Counted from the first letter of the stretch, positions 46,876 to 58,406 are shown. The stretch is 64,000 nucleotides of DNA from Mucor racemosus (GCA_027405735.1 JAPEHQ010000006.1:1860001-1924000), one strand, 5' to 3'. The notes: generated by a model from the letters alone, not told the origin. Made by a program: numbers and translations.

Positions 46876-47024
46876 CATGAACATCATGCCGTTCTCAAAA
46901 TTCCATTGTGTTTTTTACTGGAATAGTGGGTTTTTAAATTACATTTGCTTTTATTATTAAATATTATAGACAATAATACAATTCAATGCGTTGTTGATGT
47001 AGAGCAATACATGCAAGAGCCAAT
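46876..47024 (+). repeat. R2 family repeat, copy 1, right part
   Basis: Continues R2 after the hAT insertion and matches the minus strand of 62377-62525 (for example AAGAGCCAATAT and TGCCGTTCTCAAAATTCCAT). Beyond 47024 no counterpart is available because copy 2 is cut by an LTR, so the true R2 end may lie further right. Confidence 0.8.
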
Positions 47025-47764
47025 ATATTTACGATTATTATCATTTGTAAATATGTTTATAGCTGTAATGTTTACAGCAACAACGGTTTTTATTTGAGTA
47101 TAAATTTAAATAATACTTACTGCTTAAATTTATATGCAAGCCAAATCTAAGGTTATAAATGTTACTTTATCACACATAAAATTTAAATAAATCAATCTTC
47201 TTTAAACTTATTATTTTGGTTTACGATTGCCAGCTGCAAAAAGGTTTGTTTTCAAGTATAGTTACGGCAGAACCATGATTATTAGGCAAGACATCAGATT
47301 ATTCTTTTTTTTGTTTCTACATCATTTGAAAATTTATCACTTTCCTGAAACATTTCGTGGATTTGTAGCCAGTTATAGATTTTCATTGAATAGATATAGA
47401 TATCATTGTCTTCGATTTGATCTGGTAATCATCAAGAAATACGTCCAACAATACAGTAGCGAATAATGATATTTGATCCTTGCATGCGGTTAAATGAAGA
47501 TATCAGCCTCTAATATAGGCTGCTACCTATATTAAAAACATTAGTTCCTTATGTTAGCATGCATATTCAGATAAAAGAAAGGAATACCAGGTACCAGCTT
47601 GATAGTCTGATATGCCGATATGCCTTATCAAACGGTGAATATATCCTTGGAATATGAAAGCAAAAAAAGAGAAACGACACACATAAAGTAGAAAAGGATT
47701 TTCATGGCTTTACATTATTTAGCGCAGCAGTTAAAGCCCTGCTAAATTACTCATTTCAGCCAAT
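47025..47764. other. Unassigned DNA, possibly more R2
   Basis: AT-rich. A 79-codon ORF at 47227-47466 lacks domain features and is not called. It may contain the undefined right end of R2. Confidence 0.35.
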
Positions 47765-48036
47765 TGTAATGATATGTAATTTTGGACTAACAACAAAGGT
47801 GGATAATATGCTTATAGATATTATCCTTGTTATTATAAATTGGTGATCACTAGATTGATGAAGGTCGGTGTTCTTATTTGTAAATTAGATATTTATTAGT
47901 GAATAAATAAAAGTAAAGGGAGTGTAACAAGACAGATAAATCTACAAGGGATCATGTAATGATTTCCTTGTAGTATTTATATAAGGAATGAGGCAAGGTT
48001 TTGCATGAATGAAACTGAAATGTTTGACTCATTACA
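47765..48036 (+). mobile_element. Solo LTR, family F1, copy 1
   Basis: 272 bp with exact 8-bp terminal inverted repeats (TGTAATGA...TCATTACA). It is flanked by 5-bp duplications CCAAT at 47760-47764 and 48037-48041. It is homologous over its whole length to 61345-61619 on the minus strand. No internal element is present, so it is a solo LTR left by recombination. Confidence 0.9.
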
Positions 48037-48950
48037 CCAATGTAAAAGCAACAACCTTACAGCGCATGAACGATAAATTAAACAAAATAGGCAATATCTG
48101 CTGTTATCATAGAACCATACATTTTTCTATTAGAAAAACCGTCTGTCATCTCATAGATTTATTACAAAATAGCAAAAGCGAGCCCCTAGAGCGACGCCGT
48201 AATTGAACATAGCAAGATTGAAAGGCTAAGTCTCTTATAATATGGTATATCTAAGTTTTAAATAAAAAAGTATTTCTTTTTTTTTAACTTTTCATATATT
48301 GAACCACGTACGGTCTGAAAATTCAGTTTTTGTAGCGGACATTTTCGGGGCTCATTTTACCCTTACCAACACTCATGATTTTCATCAAAAAACAGAAAAA
48401 TCAAATTTTAATACCAAAATCAACGTTTAAATATACTACATTATGAGAGAAAATTGTAGGCATGACTAATACACATTTTATAAAAGCTTAATATTACATG
48501 TTAAGTAATAAAACTTAGTATTTTTGGCCCAAAAACGGTTTTTTGATTGAAGGATTTTCATGTAATATTTTGCAATAAAAATGTTTATTATTTTTTATTG
48601 AGCAAATAGTGCACTAAATTCGGTACATGTGTATATTTTTTGTTTTTATAATTGGTAGTATAATTAACTCTAGATTTGCAAAACCAAAAAAAAAAAATTA
48701 AAAAATGTCAAAATTGATGATCTGGACAAGAATAATTTTTTAAATTAATATTCCGCTTATAAGCCTTTTGAGTCTTAAAAATAAGAGATTTTATAATACT
48801 TGAGAACTTTTTCAAGAATTTACGATGCTGTACCTACTTGGCTCAAGCTTATTACTGTAAATCTTTATAAATGTTAATATTGTGTGGTAGTTTATTTGAT
48901 GATAATATAGTCTTACGCTATAATTGTTGCGCTAGAGGTGATTTACATTA
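48037..48950. other. Unassigned AT-rich DNA
   Basis: No gene or known repeat. A 65-codon ORF (48009-48206) starts within the LTR and is probably chance. Confidence 0.4.
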
Positions 48951-48961
48951 AGTTTTAGTCT

Positions 48962-49324
48962 TATCCCTCCAGCATCATAAACATAAACATGGCCAGCACT
49001 GGAACCTATTGCGGCCTTTTTACCCTCTTTGTCCCAAGCCAATTTATTCAATGCTTTACCAGAACAAACTTACTTTTGACATATACAATTGATTTATTAG
49101 TAAAATCAATTATTAATAACAAACTAATAAGTGATAGTTATTGTTTACCTTTGATAGTTGGTAGTGGTATACAAGACAACAACACCTTGTTTTCCTCTTC
49201 TTAGCTGTTGGCCACTAAATAGAAATAAATGCTTTTTAGAAACTAAATAGACTAACATGAGTTTATTCATTTATTTAAATCAAGTCAATACTATACATAC
49301 TTTATAAGCACCAGTTTTCCTCCA
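48962..49324 (-). pseudogene. WD40-repeat gene fragment
   Basis: On the minus strand, about 48962-49066 reads GKALNKLAWDKEGKKAAIGS, then SAGHVYVYDAGG, a clear WD40 blade. Upstream at 49140-49215 another open piece reads QQLRRGKQGVVVLYTTTNY, separated by intron-like sequence. The reading ends without a normal WD40 C-terminus, and the 5' side is cut at 49324 by an R1 fragment. The blade resembles those of dynein intermediate chains, but other WD40 families are possible. I read it as a broken gene. Confidence 0.5.
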
Positions 49325-49950
49325 GGTATATAAGGAAAAAATTAAGGTTAGAAATGAAAATACCTTTTTGTACACATTTTTGAGGATATCTCCACGAAAA
49401 ATCAATATTTTAAAAAAATCTAAATTGGGTTCGAGAGAGATTAACGAGCTTAATGAAATAAATGCAAAATACATGTTGCTCAATTTAACCAATAGTTTGA
49501 AACCTACTATAGAAATGCCCAAAAAAATGAAAAAAAAATAAAACTGCTCGGAATTTTTTATATTCAAACATGTTATAGAGCTCTTTAAAACAAGGAAGTT
49601 TTATTATTAGAACGTGCTAGTATGACTTAATATTTTGCAGAGATATGAAACCTCAAAGTTTTCAATCCTTTAGCAGTGAAATACACGTAAAAAATCTGAA
49701 ACACTAGCACTGAAAAATTAATACCAACTGCAAAAAATAGGATATTTCCGGATACTTGTTTTTGAATTAAAGGTGAACATTTTAGGTACAACGACATATA
49801 ATTTTATTTTATTATTATTCAGTGAAAAAAAAAAGTTGAGCAGGGATATAATATTAGACCCAGTTTTTAATGGATTTTACGTACGCGTTATTGAGGCTTT
49901 TGTGAGATACAGTATCAAATAAATTCAGGAACAAATAGAATAATGCGATC
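49324..49950 (-). repeat. R1 family repeat, fragment D (inverted)
   Basis: The minus strand follows the left half of R1 (copy B about 23200-23830; shared ATATCTCCACGAAAAATCAA in inverted sense, and GTTGAGCAGGGATATAA). It is diverged. Its left edge interrupts a WD40-like gene fragment. Confidence 0.8.
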
Positions 49951-51038
49951 AATTCATATAAGTCGTCTGGGTACTATCTATTAGTTTTATGATTTAGCAA
50001 GAAGTAGATCTAGTAATATTTCTGTTATCAAGCCGAAGCTTTATTAATATCTATCCTTGGTTTTTTTTTTTATTTGATTTATGAAATCAAGCGCTTATAC
50101 ACAACAGGCAAAACTTGCCAAAGTGCCTAGATCGAATACATTCAATCTTTGCAGCGTGTTATGGACACGTTTAAACTCTATTGCTTAAACATTGAAATTA
50201 CATAGTGCTTATCCAAATTATTTCTATTGGAGAATGTAATTCCTGGCATCAAAGTATGTGTGGTTTAACGAATGGAAGCCCTTTTAAATTCAAGTAATCG
50301 CCAATAATTTTTCTGAAGATACTCTTCAAAAGAATAGCTTTAATTGGAACTACTCACTTTACTATCGTCAAAAAAAATATTCATTGTCAATTAAGACATG
50401 ATAGAAAACACAAAACCAACAATATATATATATATATATATTTGAACAGCTTTATACTTTCTGAAAAATACTTTGAAATTATACTAATAAAGGCTATTTT
50501 AGAAGCCAATGATACCAATTTTAAGCTGTGGATTGCTAAGGAATACTGAAACTAAGAGGTCCATTTTGTATAAATTTTGAGTGAATTGGTAAATTGCTTG
50601 CAGTATATCGTTATATTAAACATTTCGTAATAGTAATAAGCAAAAGTTAAGCGATTTTACTAAATCAAATTTATCTCTATGGTGGAGTGGTAGATATTCA
50701 TCAACTAAATTAATTCTCCTAATTTAAGTCTTTCAAATTGATTAATAGATCAAATTGTGCTTTCACAGTACTCTTTTTTAACAGAATGAAGGTTATAAAA
50801 AATGTTCGTGGTTGAAGGTTGCGAGTAAAATGCTGTCCATTATTGTCTTTTATAGGATATCATAATGCAAGCTTTTAACACATAATGCAAGGCTCGTAAA
50901 GAAGATGGTTGTTTCCTTGAATATGTCGGACTTCAACGCGTACAACCCATCCAAAAAGACCAGAAAAAAAATTTGTTTATCTTTCTTCTTTCCATTCATT
51001 TCAGCGCTTCGCGTTATAAAGAAAAACTAAAAGAAATT
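49951..51038. other. Intergenic, upstream of Rae1
   Basis: AT-rich, with an (AT)n run at 50422-50441. It contains the Rae1 promoter near its right end. No other gene seen. Confidence 0.45.
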
Positions 51039-52394
51039 ATGTTGGACCCTAAAGATTTCGAGGTATATTACATATTAGAAAGCTCAGCGACAACGTAAAA
51101 CTAAACAATTCTCATTAGGTTGCTTCACCACCACCTGATAGTATTTCAGCTATGGAATTCTCTTCACAAGCAGACTTTTTAGCAGTCTCTTCATGGGATA
51201 ATCAAGTAAACTATAATACATTGGATATGTGAAATCAAAGCAACATATATTAATTGACATGAATAGGTTCGCATCTATGAAGTTCAACCTTCTGGAGCCA
51301 CTGTGCCTAAAACAGCATATTCTCATGAAGCACCAGCTCTTTGCGTCAGTTGGAGTAACGTAAATATATACAATTTGCATTTAGATGGTCTGAAAAAGTA
51401 GTTTACTCAATTTCAATCAATTATATTAGGATGGTACAAAGGTTGTTTCTGGCGGTGCAGATAAAGCTGGTAGAATGCTTGATGTTGCTACCGGCCAATC
51501 TACTCAAATTGCTCAACACGACGACACTATTAAATGTATTAAATACTTGGATCAAGGTAACATTGTTGCAACAGGTAGTTGGGATAAAACTGTTAGATAT
51601 TGGGATACTCGTTCACCTCAACCTATTGGCACTGTTCAACTTCCCGAACGTTGTTACGCTATGGATGCAAAGGGTCCTTTAATGACTGTTGGAACTGCCG
51701 AGAAACACATTTGTATTTTCGATTTGAATAATCCTACTGTCATTTTCAAGGTAAATTATAGATTAGTTATAAATTATTTACAAATTCTCTAATTTTCGAT
51801 ATCCAAAATTATAGAATTTGACATCACCTTTGAAATGGCAAACTCGTGTAGTATCATGCTTCACGGATAGTAAAGGTTTTGCTGTCGGATCAATTGAAGG
51901 AAGAGTTGGTATTCAATATGTTGAAGATAAAGATTCGTCGTAAGTGTAAAAATCAACCATTTTTGAATTAATCACTAAAACTATAAAATAGTAAAAATTT
52001 CTCATTCAAATGTCATCGTGATGATGCCAAAAATGTATATGCTGTCAACGATATTAGTTTCCATCCTATTCATGGCACCTTTTCCACAGCTGGTGCAGAT
52101 GGTACAGTTAGTTACTGGGATAAGGATTCCAAGCAACGTTTGAAGCCTTTCCCCAAGACGAATGGACAAATTGTGAGCACAACCTTCAATAGAAATGGTA
52201 GTATCTTCGCTTATGCTGTCAGTTATGATTGGTCAAAGGTAATTTTCATATTGTTAGGTTATATAACATTGTGTACTAATTTTTTGCATTGATTATAGGG
52301 TTATAAACTATCATCGCCATCAAACGTTAACAAGATCTACTTGCATGCTGTCAGGGACGAAGAAATCAAGCCTCGTACTCCCAAGAAGCGTTAA
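51039..52394 (+). CDS. mRNA export factor Rae1/Gle2
   Basis: Seven exons (51039-51062, 51119-51205, 51267-51359, 51430-51750, 51815-51939, 51992-52238, 52299-52394) give 330 residues. A seven-bladed WD40 propeller begins right away with FEVASPPPDSISAMEFS, followed by LAVSSWDNQVRIYEV, VVSGGADKAGRMLDV, ATGSWDKTVRYWDTR, GFAVGSIEGRVGIQYV and STAGADGTVSYWDKD. FKCHR and the end HAVRDEEIKPRTPKKR are Rae1 signatures. Rae1 binds the Nup98 GLEBS motif at the nuclear pore and takes part in mRNA export and spindle assembly. The N-terminus is shorter than usual, by about 20 residues; an extra upstream exon cannot be excluded. The first exon is only eight codons. Confidence 0.94.
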
Positions 52395-52532
52395 AACATA
52401 TACAAACAACTCGATTAATATAAATATTAAAACAAATATCCATTTTAAATAAACATTTTACTAAAAAAAACTGAACATGTTTATTGATTTGATATTGTGT
52501 CCACAAGTTGGTGCATCTGATCTTTGTTGGTG

Positions 52533-52646
52533 TTAAGCCTTGTTGACATCAAGCTCTTTCTTGGATACCGATGCTCGCATCCTAATTCCTTTTTGACGAT
52601 TAAAGTTTCTTTTGAAGCTGTCTTTATTGTTTAAAGCATCAAATGT
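52533..52646 (-). pseudogene. Unassigned terminal exon or gene relic
   Basis: Behind a good acceptor (TTTCTTTCGTTGCAG) the minus strand encodes 37 residues (TFDALNNKDSFKRNF...GIRMRASVSKKELDVNKA) and a stop. It looks coding: basic, with balanced composition. A further open piece (LIRALRRPEESFK) lies at about 52748-52790, but no donor joins them. I do not recognise the family. It may be the last exon of a decayed gene convergent with Rae1. Confidence 0.4.
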
Positions 52647-53047
52647 CTGCAACGAAAGAAATCTAATTTCTTTGCACAATAGATCTGAATAGTAGCATCA
52701 ATCTTTTATTGAGAATTATCATCCACGTAGGTTTCTATTATATTTTAAAGGATTCCTCAGGTCGACGAAGTGCTCGAATAAGCTAATTGAAAACTGAATA
52801 ATAATCTTTGGCATGAAAGATGTATAATATGTTTTTCTAATTCAAAGAAAAATAGAAGGTATTTCAAATTCAATACCATTCTATTTTGATATTTTTCGCA
52901 TTTAATATCAAACTGTACTTTCTTTAAAAAAATATGGACATGTATGTTATATGTCAAGATGCAATAATCTATGTTTTGTTTGCCTTTACCAGCTTTAGAT
53001 CGTTCAGAACAATCCTTTAAAAGTAGAGGAAAATCAAGCTGATTTTC

Positions 53048-53225
53048 AATTCCAAGCTTGACTACGAAATGGACAAATTGCTTAGCAGAGCTTTTAATAG
53101 AATTGGTAACAGTTTTGCTTATTCAGATAGTCATGATTGGTTGAAAGCATTATTATATAATCATAAATTATTAAATCAATAGTGATTTTGATTTCCTGCA
53201 AATTCCAGGGTTGCGAACATTCATG
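53048..53225 (+). pseudogene. Decayed partial duplicate of Rae1 exons 6-7
   Basis: Follows Rae1 from ATTCCAAGC through AATGGACAAATTG and TATTCAGATAGTCATGATTGG to the acceptor region CCAGGGTT. These correspond to Rae1 52117-52304. It is heavily substituted and has lost its donor, but it keeps the intron region, so it arose by DNA duplication and not by retroposition. Confidence 0.6.
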
Positions 53226-53621
53226 ATTCATCAATATATAATACAATTTTTTTTGCATTTCAGCGGGGGAAATCGAGCCACACACCCCTTAGAACCGTCC
53301 AAAAATTCATAATCTGTTAATCTAATAATATATATATATATTAAAGCATCTCCTTGTCTTTAATATGTTTCTTGACTTGATAAGGTAATACGATACAGGG
53401 TTCTTGCTGTGACAAGCACAATAATTAGTAAGATTTTTAGCATCTAGTGATGGTATATGGCGGGAGATTGACAAAATACCCAAGTTTACCAGCTTTTATT
53501 ACTCTTTAAGGGAATCATGACATCCAAAGCAGTCCATATTAAACAGTTATATAAATCGAAGAACTGAAAATTACCCAGTTCTAGTCCTTATTCTTTTCTT
53601 TCTTCATAAATTAATACAATC

Positions 53622-54822
53622 ATGTCTGCTGATAACAAGGTTAAAGTCGGTGTCGTCGGTTTCGGTAAGTAATTTGATTTTTGATTTAATAGAAAGCCAT
53701 TGTGATTTAATACTTGCATATCACTTTTTCAGGTATGTCCGCCCGAGTTTTCCATTGTCCTTTGATTACATCTTCTCCCTACATGCATTTGGTTGCTGTC
53801 GTCGAACGCAACAATGATAAATCAAAGGATGTCTATCCTTGGATCCAAGTTAATAAGAGTACTGATGAACTCTTTGCTAATTCCGAAATTGATTTGGTTG
53901 TTATTACTACTCCCAATGGCTCTCATTATCCTTTGGCTCTTGAAGCCATGAAGAAGGGAAAGCATGGTAAGTTGTAGAGGGAAAAAGAGAGCGTGCAAAT
54001 GACTTAGGAGTGTTATGAATATTTCTAGTTGTTGTTGAGAAGCCTTTCACTATTACATCCAAGGAAGCCGAGGAACTTGCCCGTGTTGCCAAGGAAACCA
54101 ACCGTGTTTGTAGCGTATATCAAAACCGTCGTTGGGATGGTGATTTCTTGACTGTCAAGCAGTTATTAAAGGATGGTCAATTGGGTCGTTTGGTAGAATA
54201 TGAATCTCACTTTGATCGTTTCCGTAACTTTGTCAAGGCTGGTTGGAGAGAACAATCTGATGCCCCCGGTTCCGGTATGCTTTATGATCTCGGTGCTCAT
54301 TTAATCGATCAAGCCCTTGCTTTGTTTGGTATGCCCAAGACTATTTTTGCTATGGTCAGCAATCAAAGACAATTAAAAGAAACTGATGTTGCTGATGATT
54401 TCACTATCATTTTGGGGTATGAAAACTCTTTCAAGGCTATCCTTCGTTCCAGTATGTTGGCTCGTCATGCACCCGTTTTGCGTTTCAACCTCCGTGGTAT
54501 GAACGGTTCTTATAGAAAGGAATACTTGGATGTCCAAGAGGACCAACTCAAGTCTGGTGTTGTTCCCTCCGACGCAGAATATGGTGTTGAATCTAGCGAA
54601 CGCTATGGTACTATCAACACTGATTTCAATGGTGTTCATGTTGTTGGTCAAGTTGATACTGAAAAAGGTGATTACTTGTCTTTCTATAACAATGTTGCCC
54701 AATCTATTCTCAAGTCTGATCCCGAAAACTTGGTTGTTAAGCCTCAAGATGGTGCTAACTGTATTCGTGTCATTGAACTTGCTCAACAAAGTAGTGATGA
54801 AGGCCGTGTTATCACTCTTTAA
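53622..54822 (+). CDS. Gfo/Idh/MocA family NAD(P)-dependent oxidoreductase
   Basis: Exons 53622-53664, 53733-53966 and 54029-54822 give 356 residues. The N-terminal Rossmann fold shows VKVGVVGFGMSARVFHCP; the first intron lies inside this nucleotide-binding loop. The family lysine is in VVEKPFTI (about residue 97), and the catalytic Asp/His are in YDLGAHLIDQALALFG. The C-terminal half is the alpha/beta domain that binds substrate and dimerises. The family oxidises or reduces sugars and inositols, or cleaves trans-dihydrodiols; the particular substrate cannot be read from sequence. Strong codon bias towards GGT, GTT and AAG suggests high expression. No targeting signal, so probably cytosolic. 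Confidence 0.92.
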
Positions 54823-56164
54823 GTTATCTGGTTTGAAATTAGGGCAATTTTTTTATCTTATGTAACTGGAGTTGTATTCATCTATAAAGTTTCATCATTA
54901 TATGTATTTTATCACAACTTTTTCTTTTTAGAATAAATTAAACAGCTTATTCTAGTATCAAATACAAAGAATAGCTATTTAGAATGCATCCTGGTAATTT
55001 TTTTTTTATTGTGTGTGGCTATTGAAAAAGATCTGTGAATACAAATATGGGACAACATCAAAGAAATCCGTCCACTTGGTTTTTTCTGCAATTTCAGCTG
55101 TTTAACTTGAGTTTTAACAAATAAAAAATTATCATCATTCATTAAAGGCAATTCATATTGTATTCTTGCTTAGATATTATATTTATATCCTTTTTTGAGC
55201 ATGTAGAAACTTTTTAAAATCGAGTCTAAGAACAAAATTCTGAGTTTTTGCAGCTATTCTTTGTCGACAAACGAAATTGCTCTTCAAATTCGATGCCCAA
55301 CCTACTTTTGAAGGGTTATTGAAACCCTAATTACGATGATCATGCAAAAATAAAAGCAATTATAAGACTTTATAAAGTGGTTTGTGTGTGTATGCGTTTT
55401 ATATATTATAAAAATGCTCCCAAAAGTCAGTGAAATTCAAATTTAAATGAAAATGCTCTATTTCTTAAGAAATGTCAATTAAAAATTGTTGGCATAGTAT
55501 TTCGTGCATAAAATGCTCTATAACAAGTACAAAAAATACGCACATATTTAGATAAATTAGATTTAGGCTTTCCAAAAAACCATTAATAAAAATAATTTAA
55601 TCAGATGAGCTTCTTGCATACGGTAAATATTCTCACCTCATTATCATCAACTTACCCAATATTCCTAACACTTGGTTAGGCCATTTATAGTATATTAAAA
55701 TGTAAATCCTTATTACAAGAATAATCTAAAGCAGAACATGTATGCAAAGATATAGAGACCGAGAAAAACCATATCATTTTGTCTGCCACCACCTTATCAA
55801 AGTTGATTTAACCTTAAAATATTGAGTAACAATAATGTACATTAGCCCGCTCTGTCCTCCTGAATTCTTAAAGAACTGTACATGTCTTGTGCATACAAAT
55901 ATAAAAGTAGAATTTTATATGTAATTTGAGAATGAGAAATGAAATTCGGTCATATATATTGCTAGTTTGTCCAGTCCATATACTTTTATTAATGATATAT
56001 CATAGAAGAAGAAAGGATAAAATAATTTTTATTGCGGTAAGGAGTTTAGTAGATTATATATAATGCGCCAAATCCTGTACGATTATATGTAGATGTATAT
56101 TTTAGATATATTACAATGTTGATTTTGATTCTCTTGCTTATATAAGCAAAAGAGATAAGAACGT
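54823..56164. other. Intergenic between convergent genes
   Basis: Holds 3' UTRs of the oxidoreductase (plus) and the hypothetical gene (minus). The middle is AT-rich without ORFs or repeats that I recognise. Confidence 0.45.
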
Positions 56165-57117
56165 TCAAACAAGTGTACCATGTTGAATCGATTTAAACAA
56201 ACTTTGTTGATCAGGACAGTGTGAACCCTTACAATCCATAGTAACAGCAGCAGCAGCAGAGGTAGTTGCAGCAGCAGGTTTTGGTGATGACTTGAGTTTC
56301 TCAAGTGCATGATTGTTATGATTATTGAAATTGTTATTATCGTCACTAGTAAAAGCAGCAGGAGGAGGTACAGCATGGATCATGCTACTTTTTCTTCGCA
56401 TTTTAGGGTATTGATAGGTAATCAAGTTATCATTATTAGTATCATTCGATGGAGAAAATTTAGGTTGTCTTGAAATCGGGATAGAAGCAATAGGAGATGA
56501 ACGTCGTTTACTATGATTATTACTAAAGATTGATATCCCAGAGTCACGCTTCTGACAAGTTGTATCTGCCATCTTGTGATCTTCGATTTCAGTACCTGCT
56601 GACCATGAAAGATGGCGTGTTTTACTCTGTTTCGTGCGACTATCAATACGAATCCAGTGCTTTAATTTATTAAACCATTTTGATCTTCGTGATATTTCCT
56701 CTTCCAATGGTTCGTTTGGATCATCAAATGAGTTTACAAACTGAATATTCTCTCGCGCTTCCAAACAAGAAATTTCTTTTTCACGTTGTTGCTGTAATTT
56801 CATCTCCATGGCAACCACAGGTATTTGGCTTTCTACAAATATTTTACAATTACGACGTCTTGCATCTTTGGAAGGTGGAAACTGCTTTATATTAGTATGT
56901 TATATACATGTGAATTTAAATAAAATTACATTACATTTCTTGTATGGATAGCTAGATTTTCTTCCGTTAAAGGACATGAATTTAAATCGTTTTCGATCGC
57001 TGAAATGTTATTTGTCGATATTGATGACTTACTAGCTGTTGGTATTATGGTTGCGATGTCTTTTTGTGGTGGAAATGATTTCCTACGTTGTTGTTGTTGA
57101 TTTAAATCAGATTTCAT
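56165..57117 (-). CDS. Hypothetical low-complexity protein
   Basis: Exons 56935-57117 and 56165-56881 join over a 53-nt intron to give 299 residues. I do not recognise a domain. The N-terminal part is Gln/Ser-rich. Around the splice site lies a more ordered stretch (LTEENLAIHTRNFPPSKDARR). Next come a charged helix (about residues 80-130, EMKLQQQREKEISCLEARE) and a basic patch (SRRSKWFNKLKHWIRID). The C-terminal half is disordered, with Asn runs and an Ala/Thr stretch. No signal peptide or membrane segment. The basic RRSSPIA and RRKSSM sites look like kinase targets, so a regulatory role is possible but unproven. It lies tandem with, and downstream of, the CCDC90-type gene on the same strand. 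Confidence 0.75.
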
Positions 57118-57292
57118 TATATTACTTTTTTTTTTTTTGTTTTTTTTTTTTGTTTGAACAAGCTAGAAGAAAAAAGAGAAGAAATAAAAATATTATGATT
57201 CAGAAACTCAATTTATACTTTTTCAAATCATGCAAAAATCGAAGAAAAGAAAGAAAAAAAAAAAGCCCTTTATATATGTATATATATATATT

Positions 57293-58200
57293 TTAATAAA
57301 CAGCTTCCATGTCAACTAAACCAGCACTTCGAGCATCCTCCTGCATTTGTTTCTTTTTCTTTTGTTTCTGAATACGTTGATCTTCAGCTCTTTTTTCAGC
57401 GTAATTTGTTAAGAAATAAGCAAATGTTGCTATTGTGATACTTGAACCTGCGACCCCCGCTTTTTTAAAATAGAAGGTTGGATTAGTAAAAAAATTGGGA
57501 ACGTCAATGGAAATTTCTAAACTGTACCTAATCCTTTCCATATTGTTTCCCATCGAGTTGACTCCAGACCTGTTCGAACCTCTCCCAATTTCACTGTAAA
57601 TTTACTATTTAATTCTTGAATCGTCATATCGATTTCTTTTTGGTCGCTTTTTGTTTCATTTTTTCTATTTTCCATGTCTAATGTTATTTCATTTTTCATT
57701 GAATCAATGTCTTCTTTCATCTGTTGTGCTAATGTTTCAACTTCCCGAGTGATTATAAATGTTTCTGATTTCAATTGCTGTGTATCATTTTGTCTCATTA
57801 CTTGGATTTCTGTTCGTAATTCTGAAACAGCAGCTTTAAATAAATAAGACTCGTTGTCGAGGTCTGATTTTAGAAGCAATTGTTGGTGCAATTCCGCTAA
57901 ACTTTCGCCGAGTTTATACTTCATTCCCTTCATAATAACTGTTGCTTGAGGTTTACTGAATCCCTGACTTTCTAATTCTCGAACCGTTCGAAATGTATCG
58001 AAATGATGATGTATCAATATATTTGATTCTTTGGCGATTACTTCATTTGAAGTATTATTTGCTACTTGTTCGAGCGTTCTTATGGTTTTGTTGGATATAT
58101 CATTTGAAGAATTGTCGTTGTTAATAGTTGAACTAGTTCGAATATGTCTGCATAATTTTAAATAAGGAGTGAATTGGCGTACAATCTGCTGATGAACCAT
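57293..58200 (-). CDS. CCDC90/MCUR1-like (DUF1640) mitochondrial coiled-coil protein
   Basis: Exons 57528-58200 and 57293-57459 join over a 68-nt intron to give 279 residues. The N-terminus is basic and hydroxylated, fitting a mitochondrial presequence. The DUF1640 core starts with FDTFRTVRELESQGFSKPQA. A long coiled coil follows (about 105-220), then RWETIWKGLAGVAGSSITIA, which begins a single membrane segment. The C-terminus is charged. Animal MCUR1 and yeast Fmp32-type relatives lie in the mitochondrial inner membrane; they are linked to Ca2+ uniporter or cytochrome oxidase assembly and proline handling. Which applies here is unknown. Membrane topology and length match the family. Confidence 0.9.
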
Positions 58201-58406
58201 TTTGTCTATACAAGTGATAAGAAAAAAAAAAGAGAGAGATATAAATGTATGTGTTATTCAACAAAGGGCAAGTTGTTGCACCAAATCAAACTCGACGTCA
58301 TCTCATCATACACATTCAAAGCCTTTCTTGTTTCTTTATTTGGTTGAAACGTAATATGTGGGGTAATTTTAAAATTTTATTTTTATATTTAGAGAAAATC
58401 ATGTTT

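Larger units (their letters stand above)
42716..46883 (+). mobile_element. Complete hAT DNA transposon with 8-bp target duplication
   Basis: The element is 42724-46875 (4,152 bp). Identical 8-bp copies of CATGAACA flank it at 42716-42723 and 46876-46883. The related R2 copy 2 has the uninterrupted site near 62518, giving the empty target. Ends are short imperfect inverted repeats (TAGGATTT and, on the other strand, TAGGAATG). Subterminal ATTCGAGTTT-type motifs occur several times inside both ends. It encodes one nine-exon transposase with an open frame. The 8-bp duplication, BED finger and C-terminal dimerisation motif are all hAT features. Confidence 0.95.
52395..53621. other. Rae1 3' flank with gene relics
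   Basis: Contains the Rae1 3' UTR, a possible convergent terminal exon (52533-52646, minus), a decayed partial duplicate of Rae1 (53048-53225) and the promoter of the oxidoreductase gene. The rest is AT-rich. Confidence 0.5.

Noticed and set aside
41436..47024. R2 as a Helitron because of its terminal hairpin
   Set aside because: No TC start, no CTRR tail at the expected distance after the hairpin and no Rep/helicase coding trace. The far end is undefined, so classification is left open.
47227..47466. 79-codon ORF as a gene
   Set aside because: Aromatic-rich, low-complexity reading in AT-rich DNA, no splice partners and no family resemblance.
50923..50990. An extra upstream first exon for Rae1 starting near 50928
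   Set aside because: A short ATG frame reading like NPSKK exists, but it has no GT donor that joins in phase to 51039 or 51119. The ATG at 51039 gives a sensible start.
56083..56376. Leu-rich membrane protein ORF on the minus strand
   Set aside because: Frame-shifted shadow of the Asn/Thr/Ala-rich end of the hypothetical gene at 56165-57117.
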